DNA of 64,000 bases from Rhodococcus wratislaviensis (GTDB taxonomy: Bacteria > Actinomycetota > Actinomycetes > Mycobacteriales > Mycobacteriaceae). Positions 17,582 through 25,824 of this stretch are shown here, one piece after another. Location: assembly GCF_900455735.1 (NCBI RefSeq), contig NZ_UAUI01000001.1, positions 62,001-126,000 on the forward strand, read 5' to 3'. The notes under the pieces were generated by a model. That model saw only the letters and a program-made list of their open reading frames with translations, had not been told where the DNA came from and did no database searches. Each line of letters starts with the position of its first letter. Positions within the stretch are counted from its first letter, which is position 1. Made by a program: the position numbers and the translations under genes.

Positions 17582-18822
17582 CCACCTCGACGACACCCCA
17601 CCCCCGGTACCCGGGATTCGACGACCTCGACCTCGGTGCGCTGTCCCGGCGCACCGGGGTGAAATGGGCGCGCGCCGTCGAGGCCGGGGTACTCCCGTCG
17701 TGGGTCGCCGACATGGACTTTCCCGTCGCCCCGGAGATCCGCGACGCGCTGAAGGACGTCATCGACCGCGGCGACCTCGGCTACCCGAACTGGTTGGGCG
17801 GCACTCCCCTGCGTGCCGAGTTCGCCCGGCGGATGTCCGACCGCTACGGCTGGCAGGTCGACCCCGCCGACGTGCGGGAGCAGACCGATCTGATCCAGGC
17901 GCTGCAGCTGATCCTTCGCCTCGGCACCCGCCCCGGGGATGCGGTGGTCATTCAGACCCCGAACTACCCACCGTTCCTGGCGACGATCGAAACGATGGGG
18001 CGGCGCACCGTCGAATTCCCCTTCGTCGACACCGAGAACGGGTGGGTACTCGACTTCGACGAGTTCGAGCGGACCCTCGCGCAGAATCGTCCCAAGGTGC
18101 TCGTCCTCGTCAATCCGCACAACCCGACGGGCCGAGTGCACACGCGCGGCGAACTCGAGCGCATCGCCGAACTCGCCGAACGGTACGGCCTGCTGGTGAT
18201 CAGCGACGAGATCCACGCCGAATTGATCTACGAACCGCACCGGCACATCCCGTTCGCGTCGATCAGCGACGACGCCGCATCCCGGACCGTGACGGTCACG
18301 TCCGCCGGGAAGGCCTTCAACCTTGCCGGTCTGCGCTGCGCGGTGCTGCACTACGGCCCCACGGACCTGTTGGCGGTCCGGGACAACGAACCCCCCGACC
18401 TCTACGGCGCGGTGTCGGTTCTCGGGGTCGTCGGCTCCCTCGCCGCATGGCAGCACGGGCAGGCGTGGCAGGACAGCCTCATCCGCGTCCTCGACCGCAA
18501 TCGCACACGGGTCCACGACGTCCTGACCCGGGCGCTGCCCGAGGCCCGGCACCACCGGCCCGAGGCCACGTACCTCAGCTGGGTGAACGTCTCGGCCCTG
18601 CCGGTGGACGATCCGATCGACCGCATCCGCCGCGCCGGCCGCGTGCTCGTCGACGGCGGCACACCCTTCGGGAAGACCGGTGGCCGATTCATCCGAATCA
18701 ACTTCGCCACCTCGGAGACCCTGCTCGACCGGGTCCTCTCCGGCATCACCGTCGCGCTCACCGGCGGGCACACGGACCCCGCCGCGCCGTTGACCGAACT
18801 CGACCCCTGCACTCTGACGTAA
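17578..18822 (+). CDS. PLP-dependent C-S beta-lyase (MalY/PatB family)
   Basis: 414 residues, fold-type I aminotransferase. The PLP Lys is in TSAGKAFNLAG (about residue 244); VNPHNPTGRV (about 179-188) and ISDEIHAEL (about 205) are the conserved Asn and Asp-containing segments, and the N-terminus WVADMDF is diagnostic of MalY/PatB. These enzymes cleave cysteine S-conjugates or cystathionine to thiol, ammonia and pyruvate via an aminoacrylate. The GTG start overlaps the DinB stop (GTGA). RidA, which hydrolyses such imines, is the next gene, which fits. Confidence 0.88.
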   Translation: MTTSTTPHPRYPGFDDLDLGALSRRTGVKWARAVEAGVLPSWVADMDFPVAPEIRDALKDVIDRGDLGYPNWLGGTPLRAEFARRMSDRYGWQVDPADVREQTDLIQALQLILRLGTRPGDAVVIQTPNYPPFLATIETMGRRTVEFPFVDTENGWVLDFDEFERTLAQNRPKVLVLVNPHNPTGRVHTRGELERIAELAERYGLLVISDEIHAELIYEPHRHIPFASISDDAASRTVTVTSAGKAFNLAGLRCAVLHYGPTDLLAVRDNEPPDLYGAVSVLGVVGSLAAWQHGQAWQDSLIRVLDRNRTRVHDVLTRALPEARHHRPEATYLSWVNVSALPVDDPIDRIRRAGRVLVDGGTPFGKTGGRFIRINFATSETLLDRVLSGITVALTGGHTDPAAPLTELDPCTLT

Positions 18823-18829
18823 AGGACCG

Positions 18830-19234
18830 ATGCACGTGACCACCGCCATCGCCACCACCCACGCGCCGTCCGCGGCGCATCTCTACAACCAGGGCATCCA
18901 GATCGGCGACCTGGTGTTCTGCAGCGGACAGCTGCCCCTGATCGCCGAATCGGGTGTGCTCGTCGGACCGAACGATCCCGGAGCCCAGACACGGCAGGTC
19001 TTCGCGAACGTGGCCGCGGTGCTCGCGGCGGCAGGCAGTTCCCTCGAGCACGTCGTCAAAGCGACGATCTTCCTCACGTCGATGGAGGATGTCGCCGCCG
19101 TCAATGCCGTCTACGCCGACACCTTCACCGGCACCAAACCCGCCCGCTCCTGCATCGCCGTGCGCGCACTCCCGCACCCGGATGCCCTCGTGGAGATCGA
19201 GGTGGTTGCCACGAGAGCGCCGAGTTCGAAATAG
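18830..19234 (+). CDS. ridA: RidA/YjgF-family imine deaminase
   Basis: 134 residues, chorismate-mutase-like RidA fold. The key Arg appears in KPARSCIAVRALP (about residue 106), with the C-terminal glutamate region VEIEVVA. RidA proteins hydrolyse reactive enamines/imines such as 2-aminoacrylate, the direct product of the upstream C-S lyase. It is eight bases after that gene. Subfamily members can act on other imines, so the substrate is inferred from context. Confidence 0.88.
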   Translation: MHVTTAIATTHAPSAAHLYNQGIQIGDLVFCSGQLPLIAESGVLVGPNDPGAQTRQVFANVAAVLAAAGSSLEHVVKATIFLTSMEDVAAVNAVYADTFTGTKPARSCIAVRALPHPDALVEIEVVATRAPSSK

Positions 19235-19242
19235 TCGAGAAC

Positions 19243-19695
19243 ATGGTGCGCCGGACCGGACGAGTGCTGCCGCCCTGGTATCTCGCCCACGTCAACAAGG
19301 TGATCGTGGGCCTGCATCGCCTGGGCGTTCCGATGCCGATGCCGGCGCTCACCGTCCCTGGCCGGAAGACGGGTGCGCTCCGGTCGACCCCCGTCTCACC
19401 GTACGAGGTGGACGGCCGGCGATACGTCGTCGCGGGATACGCCGAATCGGATTGGGCGAAGAACGCCCGGGCAGCCGGGCGTGGTGAGCTGGCTCGGGGG
19501 CGTCGTCGCGAGCGCGTCCGACTGGTCGCCCTGCCGGTGTCGGAGCGGGGCCGGATCCTCCGCGAGTTCCCGGCCCGGGTGCCGCACGGGGTCACCATGT
19601 TCCTCAAGGCCGGGACGGTCGCGAACTCCTCCCCGGAGGCGTTCGCGGCCGCCGCGGACCGGTGCGAGGTCTTCCGCATCGAACCGCTCGAGTGA
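19243..19695 (+). CDS. Deazaflavin (F420)-dependent nitroreductase family protein
   Basis: 150 residues. The signature LTVPGRKTGALRSTPVSPYE followed by YVVAGYAESDWAKNARAAG matches the Ddn/PF04075 group of F420H2-dependent quinone or nitro reductases with a split-barrel fold. It lies eight bases after ridA and is probably the last gene of the CGNR-controlled operon. The start ATG is placed just before the conserved helix PWYLAHVNKVIVG. Confidence 0.82.
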   Translation: MVRRTGRVLPPWYLAHVNKVIVGLHRLGVPMPMPALTVPGRKTGALRSTPVSPYEVDGRRYVVAGYAESDWAKNARAAGRGELARGRRRERVRLVALPVSERGRILREFPARVPHGVTMFLKAGTVANSSPEAFAAAADRCEVFRIEPLE

Positions 19696-19700
19696 CGGGG

Positions 19701-20117
19701 TCACCGAACCTCGAGGGTGCCCACCATGTTCGGGTGATAGGTGCAGTGGAACGCGAAGGTGCCCGGTTGGCCGGGGACGGTGAACGTCGCGGTCGCACCC
19801 GGTTCGATCTCCACGTCGAACAGGTCGCCGGTGTCTGCGGTCACGGTGTGTTCGGCGGTGTCGTCGTTGCGGACGGTGACCTCTTCGCCCGGCGCGAACG
19901 TGCCGGGCAGGGTGTACTTGAAATCGGAGATCACGATCTCCTGCCCGCCCGGTTGACCCGCTCCCGCAGGCATGGACATCGACGGCATGCCGGACATGGG
20001 ATGGTCGCCGTGCTCCGATTCCGCCGAACCGGACGAGTCGTCACCGTCGCTTCCGCATGCGGCCAGCGCGAAGACGGCCAGCAGGATCGGCAGGACAAGT
20101 GTCAGAACGCGTTTCAT
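19701..20117 (-). CDS. Cupredoxin-domain lipoprotein
   Basis: 138 residues. A signal peptide ends in the lipobox LAAC (about 18-21), followed by a Ser/His/Met-rich linker (DHPMSGMPSMSMP) that may bind copper. The plastocyanin-like domain carries the type-1 copper ligands: His in AEHTVTAD and Cys, His and Met in FHCTYHPNMVG. It is a membrane-anchored electron carrier or copper-handling protein outside the membrane. It ends five bases from the convergent Ddn-like gene and has no obvious redox partner nearby. Confidence 0.85.
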   Translation of the reverse strand: MKRVLTLVLPILLAVFALAACGSDGDDSSGSAESEHGDHPMSGMPSMSMPAGAGQPGGQEIVISDFKYTLPGTFAPGEEVTVRNDDTAEHTVTADTGDLFDVEIEPGATATFTVPGQPGTFAFHCTYHPNMVGTLEVR

Positions 20118-20224
20118 GGTGGTCGCCTCCGGATGACGGTGGGAACGGATGCCCGACGCCCCGCTCCTCGCGGGAGTAGTACCCGTTTTCGCGGCAGACA
20201 CCCCTCGCCGCGCCCGGCGAGTCG

Positions 20225-20935
20225 TCAGCCGCCGTTCAGCGCTTCCTGCGACTCGAGGTTCGCCACCGGGGTGCGGAGAGAGGCGACGGCGTCCGCGTAG
20301 AGGGAGGACTTGATCTCACCGAGCGTGCGTCCGCGCGTCGCGACGAGTCCCTGCGCGTGTGCGACGGCCCTGGCGAGCACCTGCTGCTCGGGAGCGACCT
20401 CGTCGACGAACCCGAGTTCGCTCGCCGCGACGCCACCGTACCGGCGGCCGGTCACCAGGGCGGTGTGCACGGCCCGCGCGGGCAGGCGGGCCGCGAGCAG
20501 CGCGATGCTGCCCGGAGCGTAACTCGCCCCGATGGTGATGCCCGGCAGGCAGAAGTAGCCGCGGTCCTCGCGCATCACCCGGTGATCGTGGGCCGCCGCG
20601 AGGATGGCGCCGCCGCCGAAGGTGTGCCCGGTCAGCGCGGCCACGGTGGGCAGGGGAAAGGTGAGGATCCGTGCGAACAGGGCCTGCACACTGTCGATGT
20701 AGGAGTTCAGCTTGTCGGTGTTGGCGACCACCCAGGCGGTGTCGAGGCCGGTGGAGTAGAACTTTCCCGGTCCCGTCGTCACCAGTGCGGCGGGTCCGTC
20801 GTGCCGCTCGATCTGATCGAGGAGGCCGTCGACGTTGTCGATCCAATCCGGGTGGAAGGCGTTCTCGCTGTCGGGTTCCCCCTCCTCGCCGAAGTACAGG
20901 ACGAACACATCTCCCGAGCGTTCCACGTAAGGCAT
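20225..20935 (-). CDS. Enoyl-CoA hydratase/isomerase (crotonase) family protein
   Basis: 236 residues, slightly short for the family. FYSTGLDTAWV (about 60) and ALTGHTFGGGAILAAAHDHR (about 99-118) form the CoA-ester oxyanion hole. The N-terminus MPYVERSGDVFVLYFG resembles the small enoyl-CoA isomerase subgroup. The usual catalytic Glu pair of hydratases is not obvious, so isomerase or thioesterase activity is possible. Nearby genes give no pathway. Confidence 0.82.
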   Translation of the reverse strand: MPYVERSGDVFVLYFGEEGEPDSENAFHPDWIDNVDGLLDQIERHDGPAALVTTGPGKFYSTGLDTAWVVANTDKLNSYIDSVQALFARILTFPLPTVAALTGHTFGGGAILAAAHDHRVMREDRGYFCLPGITIGASYAPGSIALLAARLPARAVHTALVTGRRYGGVAASELGFVDEVAPEQQVLARAVAHAQGLVATRGRTLGEIKSSLYADAVASLRTPVANLESQEALNGG

Positions 20936-20999
20936 GCGGCGAGGCTACCCGGAGACGGGCACCTCGCGCCCCTCGAGCACACCCACGTCGGTGGGTGAA

Positions 21000-21025
21000 G
21001 TTTCAACTGTCGTGGGGCCGGGTAT
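21000..21025 (+). promoter_or_regulatory. SigF-type promoter for DUF6292/AI-2E operon
   Basis: GTTT, a 16-base spacer, then GGGTAT is an exact match to the mycobacterial SigF consensus. The predicted RNA start (~21032) lies about 25 bases before the ATG at 21057. An in-frame ATG at 21024 falls inside the -10, which rules it out as the start. Confidence 0.7.
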
Positions 21026-21056
21026 GTCGATCGTCAAACAGCTGAGGCGGTGGACG

Positions 21057-21497
21057 ATGAAGAGTGGGACAGGCATTGCCGACACCCGCACCGTTCGGGA
21101 CTACATCCACACGGTGGCCAGGAGCGTTCACGCCGATTCCATCGACTGGTGGGACACCGACGGCATCGAAGCCGTCCTCGTCCTGCCGCTCCGGTTGCAC
21201 TATCTGCCGGGGCGCAACGCGGTGCTGGCGTGGAACCGGACCTTCGGCTGGTCGCTCGGCGTCGAAGGGCTGGGCCGCCGCAGTGTCATCGTCATCGACG
21301 GCCTCGGTGTCGGGCGGATGCCGTCGCACGCCGTGTGCGCGGAACGTGCGGTGGAGCTGATCGACGACTATTGCCGTTCGACACCGGCGTTGCCGGGCGC
21401 GCCGGTCGCCGCGTCGACCACCGCGGATCGGTGCCCCCGCATCGGTCGGGACACCGCCGGCAGCGGGCGCCGGGACAGAGTCGTCAGGCGGCCGTGA
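21057..21497 (+). CDS. DUF6292 family protein
   Basis: 146 residues. The core DSIDWWDTDGIEAVLVLPLR, then YLPGRNAVLAWNRTFGWSLG, matches the actinobacterial DUF6292 pattern. No catalytic motif is visible and function is unknown. The start at 21057 is preferred because GAGGCGG lies upstream and a SigF-type -10 covers the earlier ATG. The stop overlaps the GTG of the AI-2E transporter (GTGA), so the two form a stress-inducible operon. Confidence 0.72.
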   Translation: MKSGTGIADTRTVRDYIHTVARSVHADSIDWWDTDGIEAVLVLPLRLHYLPGRNAVLAWNRTFGWSLGVEGLGRRSVIVIDGLGVGRMPSHAVCAERAVELIDDYCRSTPALPGAPVAASTTADRCPRIGRDTAGSGRRDRVVRRP

Positions 21498-22660
21498 CCA
21501 GTGGCGCCGGGGGTCACGACGACAACGTGGCCCAACCGCATTCCCCCGCGGAGGAGCAGCCGATCATCGCCGCGGAGGAGGGCGCGGCGCGGATCAGCAC
21601 GGCGGCGCATCCGCTCGGGAAGCCCGGACCGCGGTTCGATCGCCGGTCCCCGTTCTTCATCGGGATGGCCGGGGCCGCCGGTGTCGCCGTCACGTACGCC
21701 CTGATCGAGGTCGTTCTCGCGGCCCGCGGGGTGCTGGTCCTCATCGTCGTCGCCGCATTCCTCGCGATCGGCCTCGAACCGGCCGTGTCCTGGTTGGTAC
21801 GGCACGGATTCCCCCGATGGGCAGCCGTCGCAACGGTTTTCGTTCTCGCGTTCGCCGTGCTGGCCGGGTTCCTGGCCGCGGCGATCCCACCGATGGTGAC
21901 GCAGGGCGGCGCACTCGTGCACAACGCCCCGGACTACCTGGGACACCTCGAGCAGCGCTACCCGGTTCTCGGGGAACTCAGCACCCGCTTCCATCTGCAG
22001 GACGAACTGCGCCGGGCACTCGATGCGGGCAACGCGCCGATGGTCGTCGGCGGGCTCGTGGGTGCGGGCAAGATCGTGTTCAGCGCCATCAGCGGCACGG
22101 TGATCGTGGTCGTGCTCACCGCGTACTTCCTGGCCGACTTCGCGCACATCCGGTCGTCCCTGTATCGCCTGGCCCCGAACTCGCGGCGACCACGCACGAT
22201 TCTGATCGGCGACGAAATCTTCGCGAAGGTCGGCGGATACGTGCTCGGGAACCTCCTGATCTCGCTGATCACCGCCGTCCTCACGTTCGTGTGGCTGGTG
22301 GCCTTCGACGTCCCCTACCCGCTGCTGCTGGCCGTCCTGGTCGCCGTGCTGGATCTGATTCCGGTGGTCGGATCCACCCTCGCCGGTGTCGTGGTGGCAC
22401 TGGTCGCCCTCACCGTGTCCCTGCCCGTGTCACTGGCGACCATCGTCTTCTTCATCGCCCTCCGCCTGGTCGAGGACTATCTGCTCGTTCCCCGCATCAT
22501 CGGCCGAACCGTCAAGGTGCCCCCGATGGTCACCGTCGTCGCCGTCCTCATCGGCGGCGCACTGCTGGGGATCGTCGGGGCGCTGCTCGCGATACCCGTC
22601 GCGGCCGCCGTTCTGCTCCTCGCCCGCGAGACGGTGTTTCCGCAGCTCGACCGCGGCTGA
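21494..22660 (+). CDS. AI-2E family transporter (PF01594)
   Basis: 388 residues, seven to eight helices. The family signature YPLLLAVLVAVLDLIPVVGS and the later ALRLVEDYLLVPRIIGRTVK are present. The PF01594 family includes AI-2 exporters and Na+/H+ antiporters; actinobacterial members are mostly uncharacterised and the name does not prove quorum-signal export. The GTG start overlaps the DUF6292 stop by four bases. Expression from the SigF-type promoter at 21000 is likely. Confidence 0.85.
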   Translation: MTSGAGGHDDNVAQPHSPAEEQPIIAAEEGAARISTAAHPLGKPGPRFDRRSPFFIGMAGAAGVAVTYALIEVVLAARGVLVLIVVAAFLAIGLEPAVSWLVRHGFPRWAAVATVFVLAFAVLAGFLAAAIPPMVTQGGALVHNAPDYLGHLEQRYPVLGELSTRFHLQDELRRALDAGNAPMVVGGLVGAGKIVFSAISGTVIVVVLTAYFLADFAHIRSSLYRLAPNSRRPRTILIGDEIFAKVGGYVLGNLLISLITAVLTFVWLVAFDVPYPLLLAVLVAVLDLIPVVGSTLAGVVVALVALTVSLPVSLATIVFFIALRLVEDYLLVPRIIGRTVKVPPMVTVVAVLIGGALLGIVGALLAIPVAAAVLLLARETVFPQLDRG

Positions 22661-22780
22661 GCAGACGGGGCACGAAAACGGCCTTGCGGAAGAAGTTTCC
22701 GTGTTCTGCTTACCCTGGAGACGTGGGATGCGCCGGGGCATGCTCGGGGCCGTGTCCCGAGCATGAGAAAGAGGCGCTGG

Positions 22781-24166
22781 ATGTCGGTGATGAGTCCCAC
22801 CGAGGCGATGTTCGTGCTGTTCGAGACGCCGTCGCATCCCATGCACGTGGGTGCGCTCGAACTGTTCGAACCGCCGCGCGAGTCGGGGCCCGATCATGCC
22901 CGGGCCATGTTCGAGGCGCTGATCTCGCACGAGGGTGCGTCGGACACGTTCCGCCGGCGCGCCGTACGCCCGCTTCGCGGCGCCAGTTACCCCTGGTGGT
23001 CGTTCGACGACCGCATCGATCTCGGCTACCACGTCCGGCACACGGCGGTCCCGGGCCGGGGCCGCATGGAGGACCTGCTGTCGCTGGTGTCCCAGATGCA
23101 CGGCATGCCGCTCGATCCGCAGCATCCGATGTGGGAGATGCACGTCATCGAGGGGCTCGCCGACGGACGGACGGCGGTGTTCTCGAAGATTCACCTCTCG
23201 CTGATGGACGGACCGGCCGGGCTGCGGCTCCTCCACCACGCCCTGTCCACCGACCCCGACGCCCGCGACTGCCCCGCACCGTGGACGCCCGGGGTCACCG
23301 GCACGTCGCGGCGGGAGTCCGTGTTGCCCGTCGCCGTGGTCCGGGCCGGGGTGCGGGCCGCCACCAGCATCGTCGGGGTGTTGCCCGCGCTCGCGAAGGT
23401 CGCCTACGACGGCGTCCGCGAGCAGCACCTGACGCTTCCCCTGCAGTCACCGCCCACGATGCTCAACGTTCCGGTCGGCCGGGCCCGGAAGCTGGCGGCA
23501 CGGTCGTGGCCGATCCGGCGCCTGGTGTCGGTGGCCACCGCGGCCCGCACCACGATCAACGCGGTGGTGCTCGCGATGTGTTCGGGGGCGCTGCGCCGGT
23601 ATCTCCTGGAGCAGTACGCGCTGCCCGAGGCGCCGTTGACGGCGATGCTGCCCGTGCCCCTCGACCTCGGCGGCACGATGATCGGACCGCGTGGCCGCGA
23701 TCACGGCGTCGGCGCGATGGTCGTCGGCCTGGCCACCGACGAAGCGGATCCGGCGGCACGCCTCGCCCGCATCAGCGAATCGGTCGAGCACACCAACCGT
23801 GTGTTCGGCGCGTTGAGCCACACCCAGTTCCAGCTGATGAGCGCGCTGGCGATCAGCCCGATCCTGCTCGAGCCGGTCCGCCGGTTCGTCGACGACACTC
23901 CCCCGCCGTTCAACGTGATGATCTCGTACATGCCGGGCCCGTCGAGGCCGCGGTACTGGAACGGCGCCCGCCTCGACGCCGTGTATCCGGCGCCGACGGT
24001 CCTCGGCGGGCAGGCGCTCAGCATCACCCTCACCAGCCGGTCCGGTCAGCTCGACGTCGGCGTGGTGGGCGATCGGCAGGCCGTCCCGCATCTTCAGCGG
24101 ATCATCACGCATCTGGAGACGTCGCTCAGCGATCTCGAGAACGCGGTCGCCGCGTCCGGCACCTGA
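22781..24166 (+). CDS. WS/DGAT-family acyltransferase with altered active-site motif
   Basis: 461 residues, wax ester synthase/diacylglycerol acyltransferase family. It starts with the typical MSPTEAMFVLFETPSHPMHV and has the PLDPQHPMWEMHVIEGL block. The active-site motif HHxxxDG appears as HLSLMDG (about 138-144): the second His, the presumed general base, is Leu. The C-terminal block FNVMISYMPGP is normal. Such enzymes make storage triacylglycerol or wax esters in Rhodococcus, but this one may be inactive or have another role. ATGs at 22763 and 22790 are alternative starts; AAAGAGG precedes the chosen one. Confidence 0.85.
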   Translation: MSVMSPTEAMFVLFETPSHPMHVGALELFEPPRESGPDHARAMFEALISHEGASDTFRRRAVRPLRGASYPWWSFDDRIDLGYHVRHTAVPGRGRMEDLLSLVSQMHGMPLDPQHPMWEMHVIEGLADGRTAVFSKIHLSLMDGPAGLRLLHHALSTDPDARDCPAPWTPGVTGTSRRESVLPVAVVRAGVRAATSIVGVLPALAKVAYDGVREQHLTLPLQSPPTMLNVPVGRARKLAARSWPIRRLVSVATAARTTINAVVLAMCSGALRRYLLEQYALPEAPLTAMLPVPLDLGGTMIGPRGRDHGVGAMVVGLATDEADPAARLARISESVEHTNRVFGALSHTQFQLMSALAISPILLEPVRRFVDDTPPPFNVMISYMPGPSRPRYWNGARLDAVYPAPTVLGGQALSITLTSRSGQLDVGVVGDRQAVPHLQRIITHLETSLSDLENAVAASGT

Positions 24167-24169
24167 CCC

Positions 24170-25240
24170 CTACCCGGCCGGCTGCCGCAGCGACGTGCGA
24201 TTCTCCTCCCAGCATTGTGCGACGTGGTCGCCGACGAGGTCGTCGAACGCGAGGCAGGCCGCGGCCCCGAGCAGGATGTCGTCAGCCACCGCGGGCCGTG
24301 CCGCGACCAGTCCGCCGGCGAGGTCGCGGCAGACGATCTGTTCGTGCACGGAGTCGGCCTCCACGTGCTCGTCGAAGAACAGGGTGGCCGCCTTCCCGAA
24401 TCCGAGTCGGCGCAATCCGGCGGCGTATTTCTTGCTCGGCAACGCGGACGTGGTCTCCACCGCGCACAGGTGCCCCACCAGCGCGCCGAGGCGGCTGCGG
24501 TGCAGACCGAACAGGGACAGCGCGTTCAGGGACGCCAGCGTCACGGCGGGCACCGCGTCGATGTAGTGCGCGTAGTCGTCGGACAGCCCGAGTTCGCGCA
24601 TCGTGGTGGCGAACAGCGCCGAATGCATCCGCTCGGGCCTGCCGCCGCCGTACTCGTCGGACTGCACCTCCACCAGCGCCGCTTTCGGAGCGCCCGCGAG
24701 CCGCGGAATGCCGAGTGTGTGCACGTCGGCCTCACGCAACTGGTTCAGGGAACGGTGGATCAGCAGTTCACGGAACTGGATGAGATCCGCATCGTGAGCC
24801 ATGTGACCGGACAACCCCGGCGCCGTGCTGGGGGCGGTCATCGCCCACAGCGCCGCCACCACGTCGTCGGCGCCGGTCGGCGCGTCCGCCACGTCACGGA
24901 TCGCGGCGTCGAACGGAACCTCGAGCGCCGACCGGGCGGCGATCAGGTCACTGTTCCACTCCCACTCGTCGCCGACACCGCTGATCCCCTGCAGGTGCAG
25001 TTCGTAGAGAGCGGTCAGGCAGATCTGCGCGTCCTCGTCGAAGAGGAACGCCCGCGGACTGTCGCGCGCCGACGAGGCGAGCGAGCATGCCGCCGCCACG
25101 AACGGTTCGGCATCGGCGCCCTCTGCGCGCAGAATGGAGAACAGGAGATCGCTGACGGGACCGCGCGGCTGCGGAAAGGGCATGGACGTTCCCGATTGCG
25201 CCACCGTGTCCGACATCGACCGAGAGTGCAAGGTAGTCAT
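24170..25240 (-). CDS. Iron-containing redox enzyme (haem-oxygenase-like diiron oxidase family)
   Basis: 356 residues, all-helical. Candidate metal ligands lie in EVQSDEYGGG (about 190-199) and FFDEHVEADSVHEQI (about 288-302), the E/H/D/E pattern of the haem-oxygenase-like diiron (HDO) superfamily, whose members oxidise small amines or amino acids. The ATG at 25240 directly abuts the ATG of the divergent CDGSH gene (CATATG), and GGAG lies upstream of it; an ATG at 25216 is an alternative. The head-to-head pairing with an Fe-S protein suggests electron supply or iron handling. Not an assigned enzyme. Confidence 0.75.
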   Translation of the reverse strand: MTTLHSRSMSDTVAQSGTSMPFPQPRGPVSDLLFSILRAEGADAEPFVAAACSLASSARDSPRAFLFDEDAQICLTALYELHLQGISGVGDEWEWNSDLIAARSALEVPFDAAIRDVADAPTGADDVVAALWAMTAPSTAPGLSGHMAHDADLIQFRELLIHRSLNQLREADVHTLGIPRLAGAPKAALVEVQSDEYGGGRPERMHSALFATTMRELGLSDDYAHYIDAVPAVTLASLNALSLFGLHRSRLGALVGHLCAVETTSALPSKKYAAGLRRLGFGKAATLFFDEHVEADSVHEQIVCRDLAGGLVAARPAVADDILLGAAACLAFDDLVGDHVAQCWEENRTSLRQPAG

Positions 25241-25456
25241 ATGAACTCCATTCCCATTGCCGGGGCCGACGAATCCGACGTCACGATCACGGTCTGCCCC
25301 GATGGTCCACTCCTGGTGCGTGGTGCCGCGCGGATCCTCGACTCCGAAGGTAACTCGATCGGCAACGATCGGGCCACCGTGGCGCTGTGCCGGTGCGGTC
25401 GGACGAGCATCGCCCCCTTCTGCGACTCTTCGCACAAGAAGCGGCGGCGCCCGTAG
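25241..25456 (+). CDS. CDGSH iron-sulfur domain protein
   Basis: 71 residues, a single mitoNEET-type domain. The ligands are Cys50, Cys52, Cys61 and His65 in CRCGRTSIAPFCDSSH, the 3Cys-1His [2Fe-2S] site. It likely transfers electrons or clusters in the cytoplasm, plausibly to the divergent diiron-type enzyme. Its ATG and the partner's ATG touch with no bases between; its ribosome site (AAGG) lies inside the partner's first codons. Confidence 0.88.
   Translation: MNSIPIAGADESDVTITVCPDGPLLVRGAARILDSEGNSIGNDRATVALCRCGRTSIAPFCDSSHKKRRRP
25250..25275 (-). promoter_or_regulatory. Possible SigF-type promoter for the diiron-type enzyme gene
   Basis: On the minus strand GATT, 16 bases, then GGGAAT lies inside the CDGSH coding region, nine bases before the enzyme's ATG. 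The -35 and spacing equal those of the dps promoter, but the -10 has one mismatch to GGGTAT. Placement inside a reading frame lowers confidence. Confidence 0.35.
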
Positions 25457-25468
25457 GACCGTCCCCCA

Positions 25469-25555
25469 TCAGTTCCACTTCCGATTCTGCGCACGGCGGC
25501 GCGCGATCACGAACGTCACGACGCCGACAAGGATCACGATGGCAATGATTTCCAT
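25469..25555 (-). CDS. Small membrane protein (28 residues)
   Basis: The short frame encodes MEIIAIVILVGVVTFVIARR plus a basic tail RAQNRKWN: a single hydrophobic helix followed by positive charges, the usual layout of a small inner-membrane protein. It faces the CDGSH gene and ends 12 bases from it. The ribosome site is weak (GGTAGG). Function unknown; it is plausible because composition and topology are coherent, but too short to be sure. Confidence 0.45.
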   Translation of the reverse strand: MEIIAIVILVGVVTFVIARRRAQNRKWN

Positions 25556-25824
25556 GCCTACCGATTACCCAATCCGCGGAGAAGCTACGCCGGACCCCCG
25601 CTGTGCCGCCGGTTGCGACGGCGAGAAGCGCAGTGGGGCAACCGGAAACGCCGACAGTATGGTCTCGGCCGCGGTTTGCGGCGAGAAACCGCGCCACCGC
25701 CGTTGACACGATGGGGTAACGTCAGAGTCCTGCACGGTTGAGCCCCCAGCCGCAATGGACGGGCACGGTTCACGCGCCTTCTTTCGTGCCTGTCTCCTAC
25801 GTCGCTCGACCGTGAGGAAACGAC

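Noticed and set aside
20165..20200. GGGTAC on the minus strand before the cupredoxin lipoprotein
   Set aside because: No acceptable -35 at 15-17 bases.
21024..21056. Earlier ATG as start of the DUF6292 protein
   Set aside because: It lies within the GGGTAT -10 element, so the RNA would begin after it.
21817..24783. A 988-codon open frame on the plus strand
   Set aside because: Extremely Arg/Pro/Gly-rich with no domains; it is a shifted shadow of the AI-2E, acyltransferase and diiron-type genes in high-GC DNA.
25670..25693. CGCGGTTT-N8-AAACCGCG hairpin before the STAS/otsA operon as a terminator
   Set aside because: It does not follow a gene on either strand closely and could equally be an operator; not enough to call.
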